Shown here piece by piece: positions 1 through 8,338 of a DNA stretch of 64,000 bases; the first letter of the stretch is position 1, and every line of letters begins with the position of its first letter. This DNA comes from Pseudomonadota bacterium (lineage in GTDB: Bacteria; Pseudomonadota; Gammaproteobacteria; Burkholderiales; Burkholderiaceae_C). The notes under the pieces were generated by a model. That model saw only the letters and a program-made list of their open reading frames with translations. It was not told the DNA's origin and ran no database searches. The stretch covers positions 62,001-126,000 of the forward strand of contig JAFEEH010000231.1 of NCBI GenBank assembly GCA_018241185.1, read 5' to 3'. Made by a program: the position numbers and the translations under genes.

Positions 1-1
1 G

Positions 2-283
2 GCGCACTCACCCTCGGTCTACCTGCGCCGGATCTGGTACGACATCGTGGTCCACGATCCAGGCATCGTTCGGCATCTGATCGATACGGTCGGTGCCTCG
101 CAGTTGGTGGTCGGAACGGACTATCCCTTCGACATGGGGCAGTACGACGTGCATGCGTTCCTCGCCGCGGTCCCCAACATCTCGGAGGTAGAGCGGAAGC
201 AAATCCTTGGCGAAAATGCGGCGTGCCTTCTGGCCTGCGAGATTAGAGGTGATCCCGTTCGAAAAGGGCGCGGGAGCGTTTGA
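2..283 (+). CDS. Amidohydrolase family protein, C-terminal part
   Basis: The reading frame is open from the left edge to a stop at 283, giving about 93 residues of a protein that begins outside the window. The segment GTDYPFDMG followed by a helix and the phrase QILGENAACLL is the usual C-terminal end of TIM-barrel amidohydrolases of the ACMSD / amidohydrolase-2 type, where the Asp of GTDYP is a metal ligand. These enzymes decarboxylate or hydrolyse products of aromatic ring cleavage. The upstream domain and therefore the substrate cannot be seen. It is followed by about 190 bp without a gene and then a TetR gene on the other strand. Confidence 0.75.
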   Translation, partial: AHSPSVYLRRIWYDIVVHDPGIVRHLIDTVGASQLVVGTDYPFDMGQYDVHAFLAAVPNISEVERKQILGENAACLLACEIRGDPVRKGRGSV

Positions 284-474
284 ATTACACCAGACCATAC
301 TTGCGCGCCACGGTGTCTACATTCTCGAGGGCATGAACACAGCACCTTTGGCCGGCAAGGCCTGGGAGTTCCTGTTTGTCCTCGGCATCGCACGCATCAC
401 CGGCTCGGTTCAGGCACTCATAAACCCGGTTGCAATCCGTTAAACAGCCTGCAGCGCCCCGACTCCGAAGATGG

Positions 475-1164
475 TCATGTCTTCGAGAAAGGGGCACGCA
501 TACCGCCATTGAGAAAGCGCACGAGGGCCCCCCTCAGCGCCCGAGCGTCGGTGGGATCGGCCTGCCCGTCAGAAAGCTTGGCCAGCCGACTGTCCTTGGT
601 TCGGTCCGTGATTGTCAGAACCACGGTGCTCACCATGAAGGTATATCGCCACGGAAACTCGTCGGCGGGAACGTCTGGACACGCCGCGGCGAATGCGGCG
701 ATGTACCGCTTGGCCATCGGATCAAAATGTTTGCGCATGAGCTTGGACGTCATGTCGCTCGGGGTCGTCCTGTGACGCAAGATCAACCTCGCGAGCAGGA
801 GGCCTTCATCGCCATGGCTGCTCCCAACGTAGGGTTCGATGAAGGAAGAGATGACGTCCTCGAGCGCAGGTGGCTTGCCAAGTGCTATACACCGCGCCTC
901 GATCTCGCTCAGGCTGCTAAGGCGGCGCTGGTTGACCCGCTTCGATAGCTCTTCAAACACAATCTTGGCCAACGCTTCCTTCGTGCCGAAGTGATAGTTG
1001 ACCGCGGCCAAACTGGTCCCTGCATGGGTAGTGAGTTCCCGCAAGGAGACGTCGTCTACGCCCTTCTTTGCGAAGAGAACGATTGCGGACTCGACCATCC
1101 GTACGCGGACGTCAACATCTTGAGGCTGCTGCTGAGGCATTTCGGCTGATTTTGCTGGTCGCAT
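475..1164 (-). CDS. TetR/AcrR family transcriptional regulator (copy 1)
   Basis: A 229-residue protein with an N-terminal TetR helix-turn-helix (about residues 20-70, with the family phrase AAVNYHFGTKEALA) and a C-terminal ligand domain with LRHRTTPSDM and MRKHFDPMAKRYIAA. The first ATG is at 1164; a second ATG at 1140 (MPQQQPQ) is equally plausible. It is strikingly similar to the second TetR at 5118-5813, sharing long identical stretches such as ACPDVPADEFPWRYTFM, so the two are recent paralogues. Repression of a neighbouring catabolic gene set, released by a pathway acid or CoA ester, is the likely role, inferred from family and context only. Confidence 0.85.
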   Translation of the reverse strand: MRPAKSAEMPQQQPQDVDVRVRMVESAIVLFAKKGVDDVSLRELTTHAGTSLAAVNYHFGTKEALAKIVFEELSKRVNQRRLSSLSEIEARCIALGKPPALEDVISSFIEPYVGSSHGDEGLLLARLILRHRTTPSDMTSKLMRKHFDPMAKRYIAAFAAACPDVPADEFPWRYTFMVSTVVLTITDRTKDSRLAKLSDGQADPTDARALRGALVRFLNGGMRAPFSKT

Positions 1165-1313
1165 GAAACGATTGTATCGATCGGCCGTTCATCTGACTGC
1201 GCCGAGGACCGCCCCGCTCCGCTTGCATCGGCTGTGTCAGGTCCCGCTTAGGAGGCCTGCCAATGCCTAAGTCGCTCCGACCGTCAAGCCCTGTACCCGG
1301 CAGCACTGCGCCG

Positions 1314-1583
1314 TCACTGCAGTGCCTGGTCCAAGTCGGCGCAGAGGTCTTCCACTTCTTCCAGTCCCACCGATAGACGCACCATGCCATCGGCGATGCC
1401 CATGTCGGCACGCACTTTGGCACCCGCTTCCCAGAAGATGGTGTGCGCCACCGGAATCACCAGGCTGCGCGTGTCCCCAATGCCTGTGGCCTTCACCGGC
1501 AGGCGCAGACGGTTGATGAAGCCCAGACAGTCGTTCGCATTCTTCAATTCGAACGTGAAACCGAGGGGAGAATTCATTGGCAT
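1314..1583 (-). pseudogene. Remnant of Cys/Met-metabolism PLP-dependent enzyme, C-terminal end
   Basis: About 90 codons resemble the C-terminal end of cystathionine gamma-synthase / O-acetylhomoserine sulfhydrylase type enzymes: FELKNAND, RLPVKATGIGDTRSLVIPVA and MVRLSVGLEEVEDL are family signatures. The catalytic lysine domain, more than 250 residues, is missing; upstream of roughly 1583 the frame turns into unrelated sequence and then meets the 3' end of the hydroxyacid oxidase gene. It is therefore a decayed fragment. An open frame can be followed back to 1631, but that stretch has no family similarity. Confidence 0.7.
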
Positions 1584-1627
1584 GCTGCAGATGCGGAATC
1601 TGCGTGAGGTTGCGCAGCGGCGGCGGT

Positions 1628-2773
1628 TCAATGGGCCTGAATGACGCGTTCGCGCAAGGCGTCAATGACCAGGCCACGGATGCCGAGCATTGCCATGTCG
1701 CGCGAGATCTCCTCCTTCAGCAAGCCGAGCGCGTCATTCAGGCCGGGTAGACCGCCGACCGCCGTCGCGTAGCCGAATGGTCGGCCGACGAAGACGAAAC
1801 TCGCACCGAGCGCAAGGGCCTTGAGCGCATCGGTTCCTCTGCGCACGCCGCCGTCCAGCATCACTGGAAGCCCCGTACGAACCGCAAGGATCGAAGGAAG
1901 GACATCGAGCGGCGACGCGGCTCCGTCGAGCTGGCGGCCACCATGGTTGGACACGATGATCCCGTCCGCCCCCGCGTCGGCGGCGGCCCGGGCATCATCG
2001 GCGTGCAACACACCCTTGATGACCAATTTGCCCTTCCAGTGGCGGCGAATGGCGCAAAAGTGCTTCCAGGTCAGATGCCCCCGGTCCGAGAAATCCCGAA
2101 GCACGTGTTTGGACAGTATCGGCGCGCCCCGCGTGGCGTAGTTGTTCTCGAAATGCGGCACGCCATGGCGCGCAATCGTTTTGAGGAAAGTCCCGAAGAG
2201 CCACTGCGGCCGCGTGACTCCCTGCCACGCCAGCCTGGGCGTGGGCCGAAGAGGCGTTGTGAAGCCGGCTCGGGCGTTGTTCTCCCGATTCGCCGCGACG
2301 GGGGTGTCGACCGTGACGACCAAGGTCTGGAACCTGGCCGCAGCAACGCGGTCAAGAAGCGCCTCGATCTGCCCCATGTCTCCGGGCAGATAGGCCTGAA
2401 ACCAGGCCCGGGGATTCACCGTGATCACTTCTTCCAAGCGAATCAGGGACGATCCGCTCATGATCATCGGAACATCGTGCTGGGCAGCAGCCTGGGCCAT
2501 CACGATGTCCCCGCGGTAGGCAAAGAGTGCGCTCAGTCCCAGGGGCGCGATTCCGAAAGGCGCTGCGTAGGTCTCGCCAAGCAGGGGCGCGCTGGTCGAC
2601 CGATGCGTGACGTCAACCAGAACCCTGGGGACGAATCGGTACCTGTCGAACGAACTGCGGTTCCCAGCGAGCGAGGCGTTGGTCTCGGCGGCGCCTGCGA
2701 TGTACTGAAAGACAGGTGGCAGGAACGCCCTTGCGGCTTCCTCGAAGTCGTCCAGGCATAGGATCGGCGACAT
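1628..2773 (-). CDS. FMN-dependent alpha-hydroxy-acid oxidase/dehydrogenase
   Basis: A 381-residue protein of the L-lactate dehydrogenase / mandelate dehydrogenase / glycolate oxidase family, which oxidises L-2-hydroxy acids to 2-oxo acids with FMN. The active-site block SNHGGRQLDGA (catalytic His and Arg) and the phosphate-binding end DGGVRRGTDALKALALGA followed by FVGRPF are present, and the length is usual. The ATG at 2773 lies 3 bp after the stop of the SDR gene upstream, so the two form an operon. Substrate is not deducible; lactate, mandelate-like or glycolate-like acids are all possible. Confidence 0.88.
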   Translation of the reverse strand: MSPILCLDDFEEAARAFLPPVFQYIAGAAETNASLAGNRSSFDRYRFVPRVLVDVTHRSTSAPLLGETYAAPFGIAPLGLSALFAYRGDIVMAQAAAQHDVPMIMSGSSLIRLEEVITVNPRAWFQAYLPGDMGQIEALLDRVAAARFQTLVVTVDTPVAANRENNARAGFTTPLRPTPRLAWQGVTRPQWLFGTFLKTIARHGVPHFENNYATRGAPILSKHVLRDFSDRGHLTWKHFCAIRRHWKGKLVIKGVLHADDARAAADAGADGIIVSNHGGRQLDGAASPLDVLPSILAVRTGLPVMLDGGVRRGTDALKALALGASFVFVGRPFGYATAVGGLPGLNDALGLLKEEISRDMAMLGIRGLVIDALRERVIQAH

Positions 2774-2776
2774 GTC

Positions 2777-3574
2777 TCAGGCGTCCGGCAGCGAGGCAGA
2801 GATCGCCTTGGCCGTCGCGCGGTGGATGTGATTGTCGGTCGGGGTAATGAGGATTTCAGCCAGGCAGGTGCGGGCGGGCATACGCGCCGCAAGCACCGCC
2901 GCGGCGGCGACATCTTCGGGTTGCACCATCGAGGCAAGATCCTCAGCCGAGGGTACGTTCGGACGTGACTTCTGGAATGGGGTCGCCACCGCGCCAGGGT
3001 TGATGCAGATGCTGCGGATGCCGTGGATCCCTTCCTCGGCGTTGATCGTCGCCGACAGTGCACGGGCGCCATGCTTGCTCGCGGTGTACGAAGGCCCCAC
3101 ACCGGGAAAAATGCCGGCCGCTGCGTTGGAAACGATATGGATCAACAGTCCACGGCGGCGCGACCGCATGGCCGGCAGGACCGCGAGGCTGCAGGCGAAG
3201 GGGCCCTTCAGGTTGACGTCGATGATGGTCGCCATGTCCTCGGGCGAAAGATGCTGCCAGTATCTGCGCGGCACGTTGGTGCCGGCGTTGTTGACCAGGA
3301 TGTCGACCTCGCCCAGGCTTGAAGCGATCGCTCGGTGGGCCTCGACCACGCTCTCCAGGTCGGCCACGTTCGCCGGCACGACCAGAACCTCGCAACCGAA
3401 CTCCCTTGCGAGTGCCGCGGTCTCGGCCAGCTTCTCCGCAGAGCGGCCCGACACGGCAACCCGGCAACCTTCCTGCGCGAAGGCGAGCGCGATACTCTGC
3501 CCGATGCCGGTGCCGGCACCCGTCACCCACGCCACGTGACCGCTGATACCACCCAATGCCGAAAGAATGCTCAT
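2777..3574 (-). CDS. Short-chain dehydrogenase/reductase (SDR)
   Basis: A 265-residue classical SDR. The nucleotide-binding motif TGAGTGIG lies near residues 18-25, NNAG near 95, and the catalytic Tyr/Lys in YTASKHG near 160; an IVSN block supplies the catalytic Ser. These enzymes interconvert alcohols and ketones with NAD(P)H. It is co-oriented with, and 3 bp upstream of, the hydroxyacid oxidase, suggesting successive alcohol/hydroxyacid oxidations in the same pathway. The C-terminal tail after residue 230 is not conserved in a way that gives the substrate. Confidence 0.9.
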   Translation of the reverse strand: MSILSALGGISGHVAWVTGAGTGIGQSIALAFAQEGCRVAVSGRSAEKLAETAALAREFGCEVLVVPANVADLESVVEAHRAIASSLGEVDILVNNAGTNVPRRYWQHLSPEDMATIIDVNLKGPFACSLAVLPAMRSRRRGLLIHIVSNAAAGIFPGVGPSYTASKHGARALSATINAEEGIHGIRSICINPGAVATPFQKSRPNVPSAEDLASMVQPEDVAAAAVLAARMPARTCLAEILITPTDNHIHRATAKAISASLPDA

Positions 3575-3755
3575 GTGGCTTCCTTCAAAACCTGATTTCG
3601 TGAAATGGCAGTGCGGCCGGTATTTGTCCGACGCCGACCGCCGCCTTCAACAAGCAATGTGCTTGTGCTGTTTCCGATCGGCGGCCAGCGCCGGCATCCA
3701 CAGACGCCCCCGCTTTGAACCACTTCAGGACTGGCCACCAGCCAAGCCTTGAGCG

Positions 3756-5072
3756 TCACTGGCGAGCCACCGGGTCCGCCACGATGGCGGACGCCTTGCC
3801 GAACGAGATCGGAACGAAGCCATCCCGTTCGCAACGACCTGTCAATATCACGCGGTCGCCGTCCTCCAGCCACATCCGCGATTCGCCATTGGCGAGCCGG
3901 ATCGGCACCTGACCACACTTGTTCATCTCGAGAAGGCAGCCGAGCTCGGACGGGCTCGGACCCGACACTGTGCCAGTGCCCAGAAGATCGCCCGCCAGCA
4001 TCTCGCAGCCGTTGACGGTGTGGTGCGCCACCATCTGCGCGATGGTCCAGTACTGGTCGCGCAAGTTTGGCTCCGACAGGACTTCTGGCCCCGTACCGGA
4101 TTGCCGCATGGTCGAGGTCTCCAGCAGGACCGACAGCTTCAGGTCGACGCCACCGCTGCGTTGGTCTGCCTCATCCTCGAGGTAAGCCAACATCGCAGGC
4201 GTGCCCGGCGAGCGTGCCACGGCGCCCACCCTGAAGGGGGCCAGCGCGTCGAGCGTGACGATCCATGGAGACACCGTCGTCAAAAAGTTCTTGGAAAGGA
4301 ACGGCCCCAGCGGCTGCGTCTCCCACATCTGCAGATCACGGGCTGACCAGTCGTTGAGCAAACCGAGGCCGAAGATGTGCTGCTCTGCGTCGGCCAGTTC
4401 GATGGGCTGTCCCCAGCGATTGGGCTGGCCGATCCATACCGCGACTTCGCATTCGAAATCCAGCCATTGCGTTCTTGAATGGACAGGGGCATCTTCTCCC
4501 TGCGGCAATACCTGGCCCCAAGGGCGCTCGAACGAGTCGCCGCTGCACCGCACGGTCGAGGGCCTGCCATGGTAGGCCACCGGGAGGTGGTGGAAATTGG
4601 GGAGCAGCGGATTGCCCGGGCGGCGGATCTCGCCGGCGTTGCGCGCATGGTGTATCGAGGAAAAGAAGTCGGTGTAGTCGGGCGGACGCGTCGGAATCAG
4701 CATTTCAACCGATGCCTTCGGGATGAGACACCGCTCCAGCACGCCTTGCTTGGCATGGCCTTCGGACAACACGGCACTCAAAGCGTGGCGAAGCTCGCGA
4801 ACGGTGTCACGTGGCGCGGCCATGAGATGACGCAAGTTGCCATTACTCGCCACGATCAGGTCGGTGCAGGTGCTGCCGAATGCACCACCCACGGCCGCAT
4901 CATGCAGATCCAGGACGGAGTTTCCGATGGCCACCGCGATGCGGGGTGTCGCGCGTTCGCGTGAGCGATAGCTGCCGAAGGGCAGGTTCTGTATTGGGAA
5001 ATCACTGCCAGACTCTGAGTTTGGCACCCAGCTTCGGAGTTCAGGCTCATGGGTTCTATCGAGTGATTGCAA
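3756..5072 (-). CDS. fahA: Fumarylacetoacetase (FAH family hydrolase)
   Basis: About 438 residues matching full-length fumarylacetoacetase: an SH3-like N-terminal domain beginning FPIQNLPFGSY, then the catalytic hydrolase domain with YTDFFSS, HHLPVAYHGR, the acidic metal ligands in DFECEVAVWIG and LLNDWSARDLQ, and GTGTVSGP near the C-terminus. It hydrolyses fumarylacetoacetate to fumarate and acetoacetate in the homogentisate route. No ATG precedes the conserved domain. A TTG at 5072 stands 5 bases after GGAGG and is the best start; another TTG is at 5084. Homogentisate dioxygenase is not adjacent, so a related substrate from another ring-cleavage pathway remains possible. Confidence 0.88.
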   Translation of the reverse strand: MQSLDRTHEPELRSWVPNSESGSDFPIQNLPFGSYRSRERATPRIAVAIGNSVLDLHDAAVGGAFGSTCTDLIVASNGNLRHLMAAPRDTVRELRHALSAVLSEGHAKQGVLERCLIPKASVEMLIPTRPPDYTDFFSSIHHARNAGEIRRPGNPLLPNFHHLPVAYHGRPSTVRCSGDSFERPWGQVLPQGEDAPVHSRTQWLDFECEVAVWIGQPNRWGQPIELADAEQHIFGLGLLNDWSARDLQMWETQPLGPFLSKNFLTTVSPWIVTLDALAPFRVGAVARSPGTPAMLAYLEDEADQRSGGVDLKLSVLLETSTMRQSGTGPEVLSEPNLRDQYWTIAQMVAHHTVNGCEMLAGDLLGTGTVSGPSPSELGCLLEMNKCGQVPIRLANGESRMWLEDGDRVILTGRCERDGFVPISFGKASAIVADPVARQ

Positions 5073-5117
5073 AGTCGCCTCCAATCCAACTGGTTGTAAA
5101 AAATTTCCGTGTGAGGT

Positions 5118-5813
5118 TCAAATGCCAGCAGGCTCCGGCTCCAGGACTGGTTGCAGATTCCCGGGCGCGCGCATTCCATTTGCCAGAAAGCGCACGAGCG
5201 CCGCACTCAGCGAGATGGAATCGTTCGGATCGGCCTTGCCGCCCGAGAGCTTGAGCAGCCGGCTGTCCTTCCGCCGGTCCGTGATCGTCAGTACAACGGC
5301 ACTGGCCATGAAGGTGTAGCGCCATGGAAACTCATCTGCCGGCACGTCCGGACACGCAGCCGCGAGCGCCGCGATATACCGCTTTGCCATGGGATCGAAG
5401 TGCTTGCGCATCAGCTTGGCCGTCATGTCGCTCGGCGTGGTCCGGTGCCGCAGGGTGAGGCGGGCCAGCAGGAGTCCCTCTTCGGCGTTCGCAGTGCCCG
5501 TGTAGGGCTCGATAAAGGCCAAGATGATGTCTTCCAGCCGGGGCAGCGAACCGCTGGCCTTGCACGTTGTCTCGATCTCGTGGAGGCGATCGATCCGGTC
5601 CCGGTTCACGCGCTTCGTCAGCTCTTCAAACACTATCTTCGCCAACTCTTCCTTGGAGCCGAAGTGGTAGTTCACCGCGGCCAGATTGACCCCCGCGTCG
5701 GTGGTGAGTTCTCGCAGTGATACTTGATCGACGCCCTTCCGGGCGAAGAGAGCGATGGCCGAGTCGATCATCCTCTTGCGTACATCAATGTTCTGCTGGG
5801 ACTTGACGGACAT
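5118..5813 (-). CDS. TetR/AcrR family transcriptional regulator (copy 2)
   Basis: Starting at the ATG at 5813 (MSVKSQQN) the protein has 231 residues: a TetR HTH domain with LAAVNYHFGSKEELAKIVF, then a ligand-binding domain nearly identical in several blocks to the TetR at 475-1164. A longer open frame extends upstream but runs through the flavoprotein gene and has no domain, so it was not used. It lies between the fumarylacetoacetase gene and the flavoprotein gene on the same strand and probably controls one or both. The shared ligand domain suggests that both TetR copies sense related effectors. Confidence 0.87.
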   Translation of the reverse strand: MSVKSQQNIDVRKRMIDSAIALFARKGVDQVSLRELTTDAGVNLAAVNYHFGSKEELAKIVFEELTKRVNRDRIDRLHEIETTCKASGSLPRLEDIILAFIEPYTGTANAEEGLLLARLTLRHRTTPSDMTAKLMRKHFDPMAKRYIAALAAACPDVPADEFPWRYTFMASAVVLTITDRRKDSRLLKLSGGKADPNDSISLSAALVRFLANGMRAPGNLQPVLEPEPAGI

Positions 5814-5866
5814 GGCGTAGATGTTGGCAGTTGAACACGTGTCTCCGAAACTGTTTGCTGTTCTTC

Positions 5867-7591
5867 TCACACCGGCGCAGTCGCCAGGTGGCGGGCCGCG
5901 ATCCATCCGAAAGTGACCGCAGGGCCGAGGGTGATGCCGGGCCCCGGATACTCGCCGGCCATGATGGAGTGCATATCGTTCCCGACCGCATAGAGACCTG
6001 CGATCGGCTCGCCGGTGTGGTTCACGGCGCGGGCGTGGATGTCGGTCTGGACGCCGATGGTGGTGCCGATATCGCCCGGGTGCACCTGGACCGCGAAAAA
6101 TGGTGCGCGACGCAGTTCGCCAACGCATGGATTGGGCGAGTGCAACGGGTCACCCAGGTGGCGGTTGTACGCACTGGCGCCCTTTCCAAAGTCGTCATCG
6201 TTCCCGCTCGATGCGAAGCGGTTCATGCGCTCGACGGTGCGGACAAGTCCGCCCGCATCGACGCCAATGCTCCTCGCCAGTCCTTCAAGCGTGTCACCCT
6301 TGACGAGGTAGCCGCTGCGCAGCAGATGGCGCCGCGGCCAACCAGCAGGCCGGGCGAGTCCCAAACCCCATTTCCTCATGAACTTGCTGTCGCAGATCAG
6401 AAACGCGGTACGCGACCCTTCCGGCGCGGCAGGCCGAGGCATTGCGCGAACGAACTCGTGATAGGAGCTCGCTTCATTCACGAAGCGCTCACCTGCCCGG
6501 TTCACCGCGATGAGGCCGGGCTTTGCACGGTCCCAGGCGAAGTGGGGATAACGAACCTCCCTGCCGTCGTCCCGCCCATGGATCGAGACCGGAACCCAGA
6601 AGGCAGGCTCCTTCTGCGGCGCACCCAAGCTGGCACCGGCGCGGAGCGACATCTCGATGCCCTCCCCCTTGCTGCCGGGCGCGGCGACGGAAAACGATGT
6701 CGAAGGCTCTGAAGAGTGCCTGCGCCGAAGAGGCACGTTCCAAGAAAAGCCGCCAGAGGCGACCACAACGCCCTTTGTCGCATGCAGGACCTGCGCTTTC
6801 CCATCCCGCACGATTTCCACGCCGATGACCCGCCCATCGTCGACCACCAGGTCGGTCGCCCGAACGTTCACGAGGCAAGCGACAGCTCTCGAATCAAGCG
6901 CAGCGAGCAATTGCGCGACCAGGGCGTTGCCAAGGACGAGCCGGGTGCCTCTTCCGTAACCCTGAAGCCGGTCCCCCAGGTATCTGGTCAACAAAGACAA
7001 ACCATGGGCGCAGGAACGAGGAGACCGCCGCGCCTGTAGCAGATGCTGGACATCCTGCAGGTCGACCATCATGCCGCCGAGCAGCGTGAATGCTTCCATC
7101 GGCGGGCGCAGACGCTTGAAGCCTGCTTTCCCTAGCCGGCGCCCATCGAACGCCATTGGATTGTGAGAGCGCCCACCCAGCGATCCGCCGGGCATTTCGG
7201 GATGGTAGTCAGGAGAGTGATCGCGCACGAGGAACCGGATGTCTGCCCGGTCGCGCAGGTAGTCAAGGGCGTTCTGACCGCACTCCAGGAACCGGTGGAG
7301 CAGCACATTCGGTGCGGAGTCTCCGATCAAGGCCGAGAGATATGCCAGCGCGCTGGAAGAAAGTTGGCGCGCCTCTCCTTGGACTTCTCGAGGCGGTATC
7401 CACACGGTTCCTCCGGATAGTGCGCTCGTGCCGCCCAGCAGCGGCTCCTTCTCGACCACGAGCACGCGAAGACCTTCGACCGACGCCGTCAATGCAGCCG
7501 TCAGCCCTGCAACACCGCTGCCGACCACGACGACGTCGTAGGACGTGGCGTCAGCGTCTCCAGTTGCAAGTTCAGGCACGACGCGGCGCAT
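5867..7591 (-). CDS. FAD-dependent oxidoreductase, fumarate reductase / 3-ketosteroid dehydrogenase-like flavoprotein
   Basis: A 574-residue flavoprotein. DVVVVGSGVAGLTAAL near the N-terminus is the FAD Rossmann motif, ASGGF marks the second FAD segment, and the C-terminal block GTTIGVQTDIHARAV through AGLYAVGNDMHSIM and YPGPGITLGPAVTFG is typical of the FAD_binding_2 family (fumarate reductase flavoprotein, 3-ketosteroid dehydrogenases). Such enzymes introduce or remove a C=C next to a carbonyl or carboxyl. The ATG at 7591 overlaps the cupin stop by 20 bp; a TTG at 7609 is an alternative. The overlap implies co-transcription with the cupin. Substrate unknown. Confidence 0.85.
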   Translation of the reverse strand: MRRVVPELATGDADATSYDVVVVGSGVAGLTAALTASVEGLRVLVVEKEPLLGGTSALSGGTVWIPPREVQGEARQLSSSALAYLSALIGDSAPNVLLHRFLECGQNALDYLRDRADIRFLVRDHSPDYHPEMPGGSLGGRSHNPMAFDGRRLGKAGFKRLRPPMEAFTLLGGMMVDLQDVQHLLQARRSPRSCAHGLSLLTRYLGDRLQGYGRGTRLVLGNALVAQLLAALDSRAVACLVNVRATDLVVDDGRVIGVEIVRDGKAQVLHATKGVVVASGGFSWNVPLRRRHSSEPSTSFSVAAPGSKGEGIEMSLRAGASLGAPQKEPAFWVPVSIHGRDDGREVRYPHFAWDRAKPGLIAVNRAGERFVNEASSYHEFVRAMPRPAAPEGSRTAFLICDSKFMRKWGLGLARPAGWPRRHLLRSGYLVKGDTLEGLARSIGVDAGGLVRTVERMNRFASSGNDDDFGKGASAYNRHLGDPLHSPNPCVGELRRAPFFAVQVHPGDIGTTIGVQTDIHARAVNHTGEPIAGLYAVGNDMHSIMAGEYPGPGITLGPAVTFGWIAARHLATAPV

Positions 7592-8129
7592 CCACCAACA
7601 CGAAGGCAATCCTGGCGGGGCTGCCGGAACGGTTGGCCCAGGCGTGGTTCGTGCCCCGCTGGATCAGGACATCGCCGGCACGGATGACGGTTTCCTGTTC
7701 ATCGAGGATGGCGGTGAGCTCGCCCTCGAGCATGATGGCGAAATCCACTGTCGTCGTCTTGTGCATGCCCGGGTGCGGTGCCGCGTCGGCCGTCGCACTT
7801 GGGCGATGCGCGTCAGGGAACATTTCCTTGAAGGTGGCCTCGACAGCCGCCTGCCGGCTCTCGGCATCCTGCGGCTCAGGCGGAACATCGATGATCCGCA
7901 GCACCGTGCCGCCATCAGGAGGTTGAACGCCCTGATGCTCCGTGATGGAGTCCGGCGCGTCGAACGGCTGCGCCGCGAGCGTGCGCCAGAGGTTGGTGAC
8001 CCGGTAGCCGGGCCGGGTGTCCACGGTGAGTTCGGCGGGGGAAGGGCCGTCCTCAGCAATGCAAGACAGGCCACTTTCCGAAAGCCCGGTCACGACTCTG
8101 CGAATCGGCGGACGACTGAAGTTTTCCAT
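7572..8129 (-). CDS. Cupin domain protein
   Basis: A 185-residue protein starting at the ATG at 8129 (MENFSRPP). The C-terminal half carries a single cupin barrel: the first motif is around HPGMHKTTTVDFAIMLEGE and the second around RAGDVLIQRGTNHAWAN, with His and Glu residues suited to bind a metal. Single-cupin proteins of this length occur next to aromatic-acid genes as dioxygenase-like or binding proteins; catalysis is not shown. It heads the minus-strand group containing the flavoprotein and is divergent from the ABC importer receptor across a 209-bp promoter region. Confidence 0.8.
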   Translation of the reverse strand: MENFSRPPIRRVVTGLSESGLSCIAEDGPSPAELTVDTRPGYRVTNLWRTLAAQPFDAPDSITEHQGVQPPDGGTVLRIIDVPPEPQDAESRQAAVEATFKEMFPDAHRPSATADAAPHPGMHKTTTVDFAIMLEGELTAILDEQETVIRAGDVLIQRGTNHAWANRSGSPARIAFVLVDAPRRA

Positions 8130-8201
8130 TTCAAGACCTTGAGAGTTCCGGTCGCCACAAACCGGCGGCAACGGTGGCAAGCGGCGAGCATAACGCAGAA
8201 C

Positions 8202-8218
8202 GAACAAACGTTTCGAAC
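8202..8218. promoter_or_regulatory. Candidate operator, 17-mer shared with 17209-17225
   Basis: GAACAAACGTTTCGAAC lies in the divergent promoter region between the cupin gene and the ABC receptor gene. Its centre AAACGTTT is palindromic. The same 17-mer with a single difference occurs on the opposite strand at 17209-17225, in front of a Bug receptor gene. A near-identical palindrome in two promoter regions of one catabolic locus fits a shared repressor, for example one of the two TetR proteins. Binding is inference. Confidence 0.45.
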
Positions 8219-8338
8219 ATCCGTTCACTAGGGAATTCACCAATCTGAACGCATGTTTGAAATGATCGTATCTGCGATACATTTCCCTCTTCTGGCGCAA
8301 CCCCGGGGCGCCTTCTTCCCGGCACTCAAGAGACAAGC

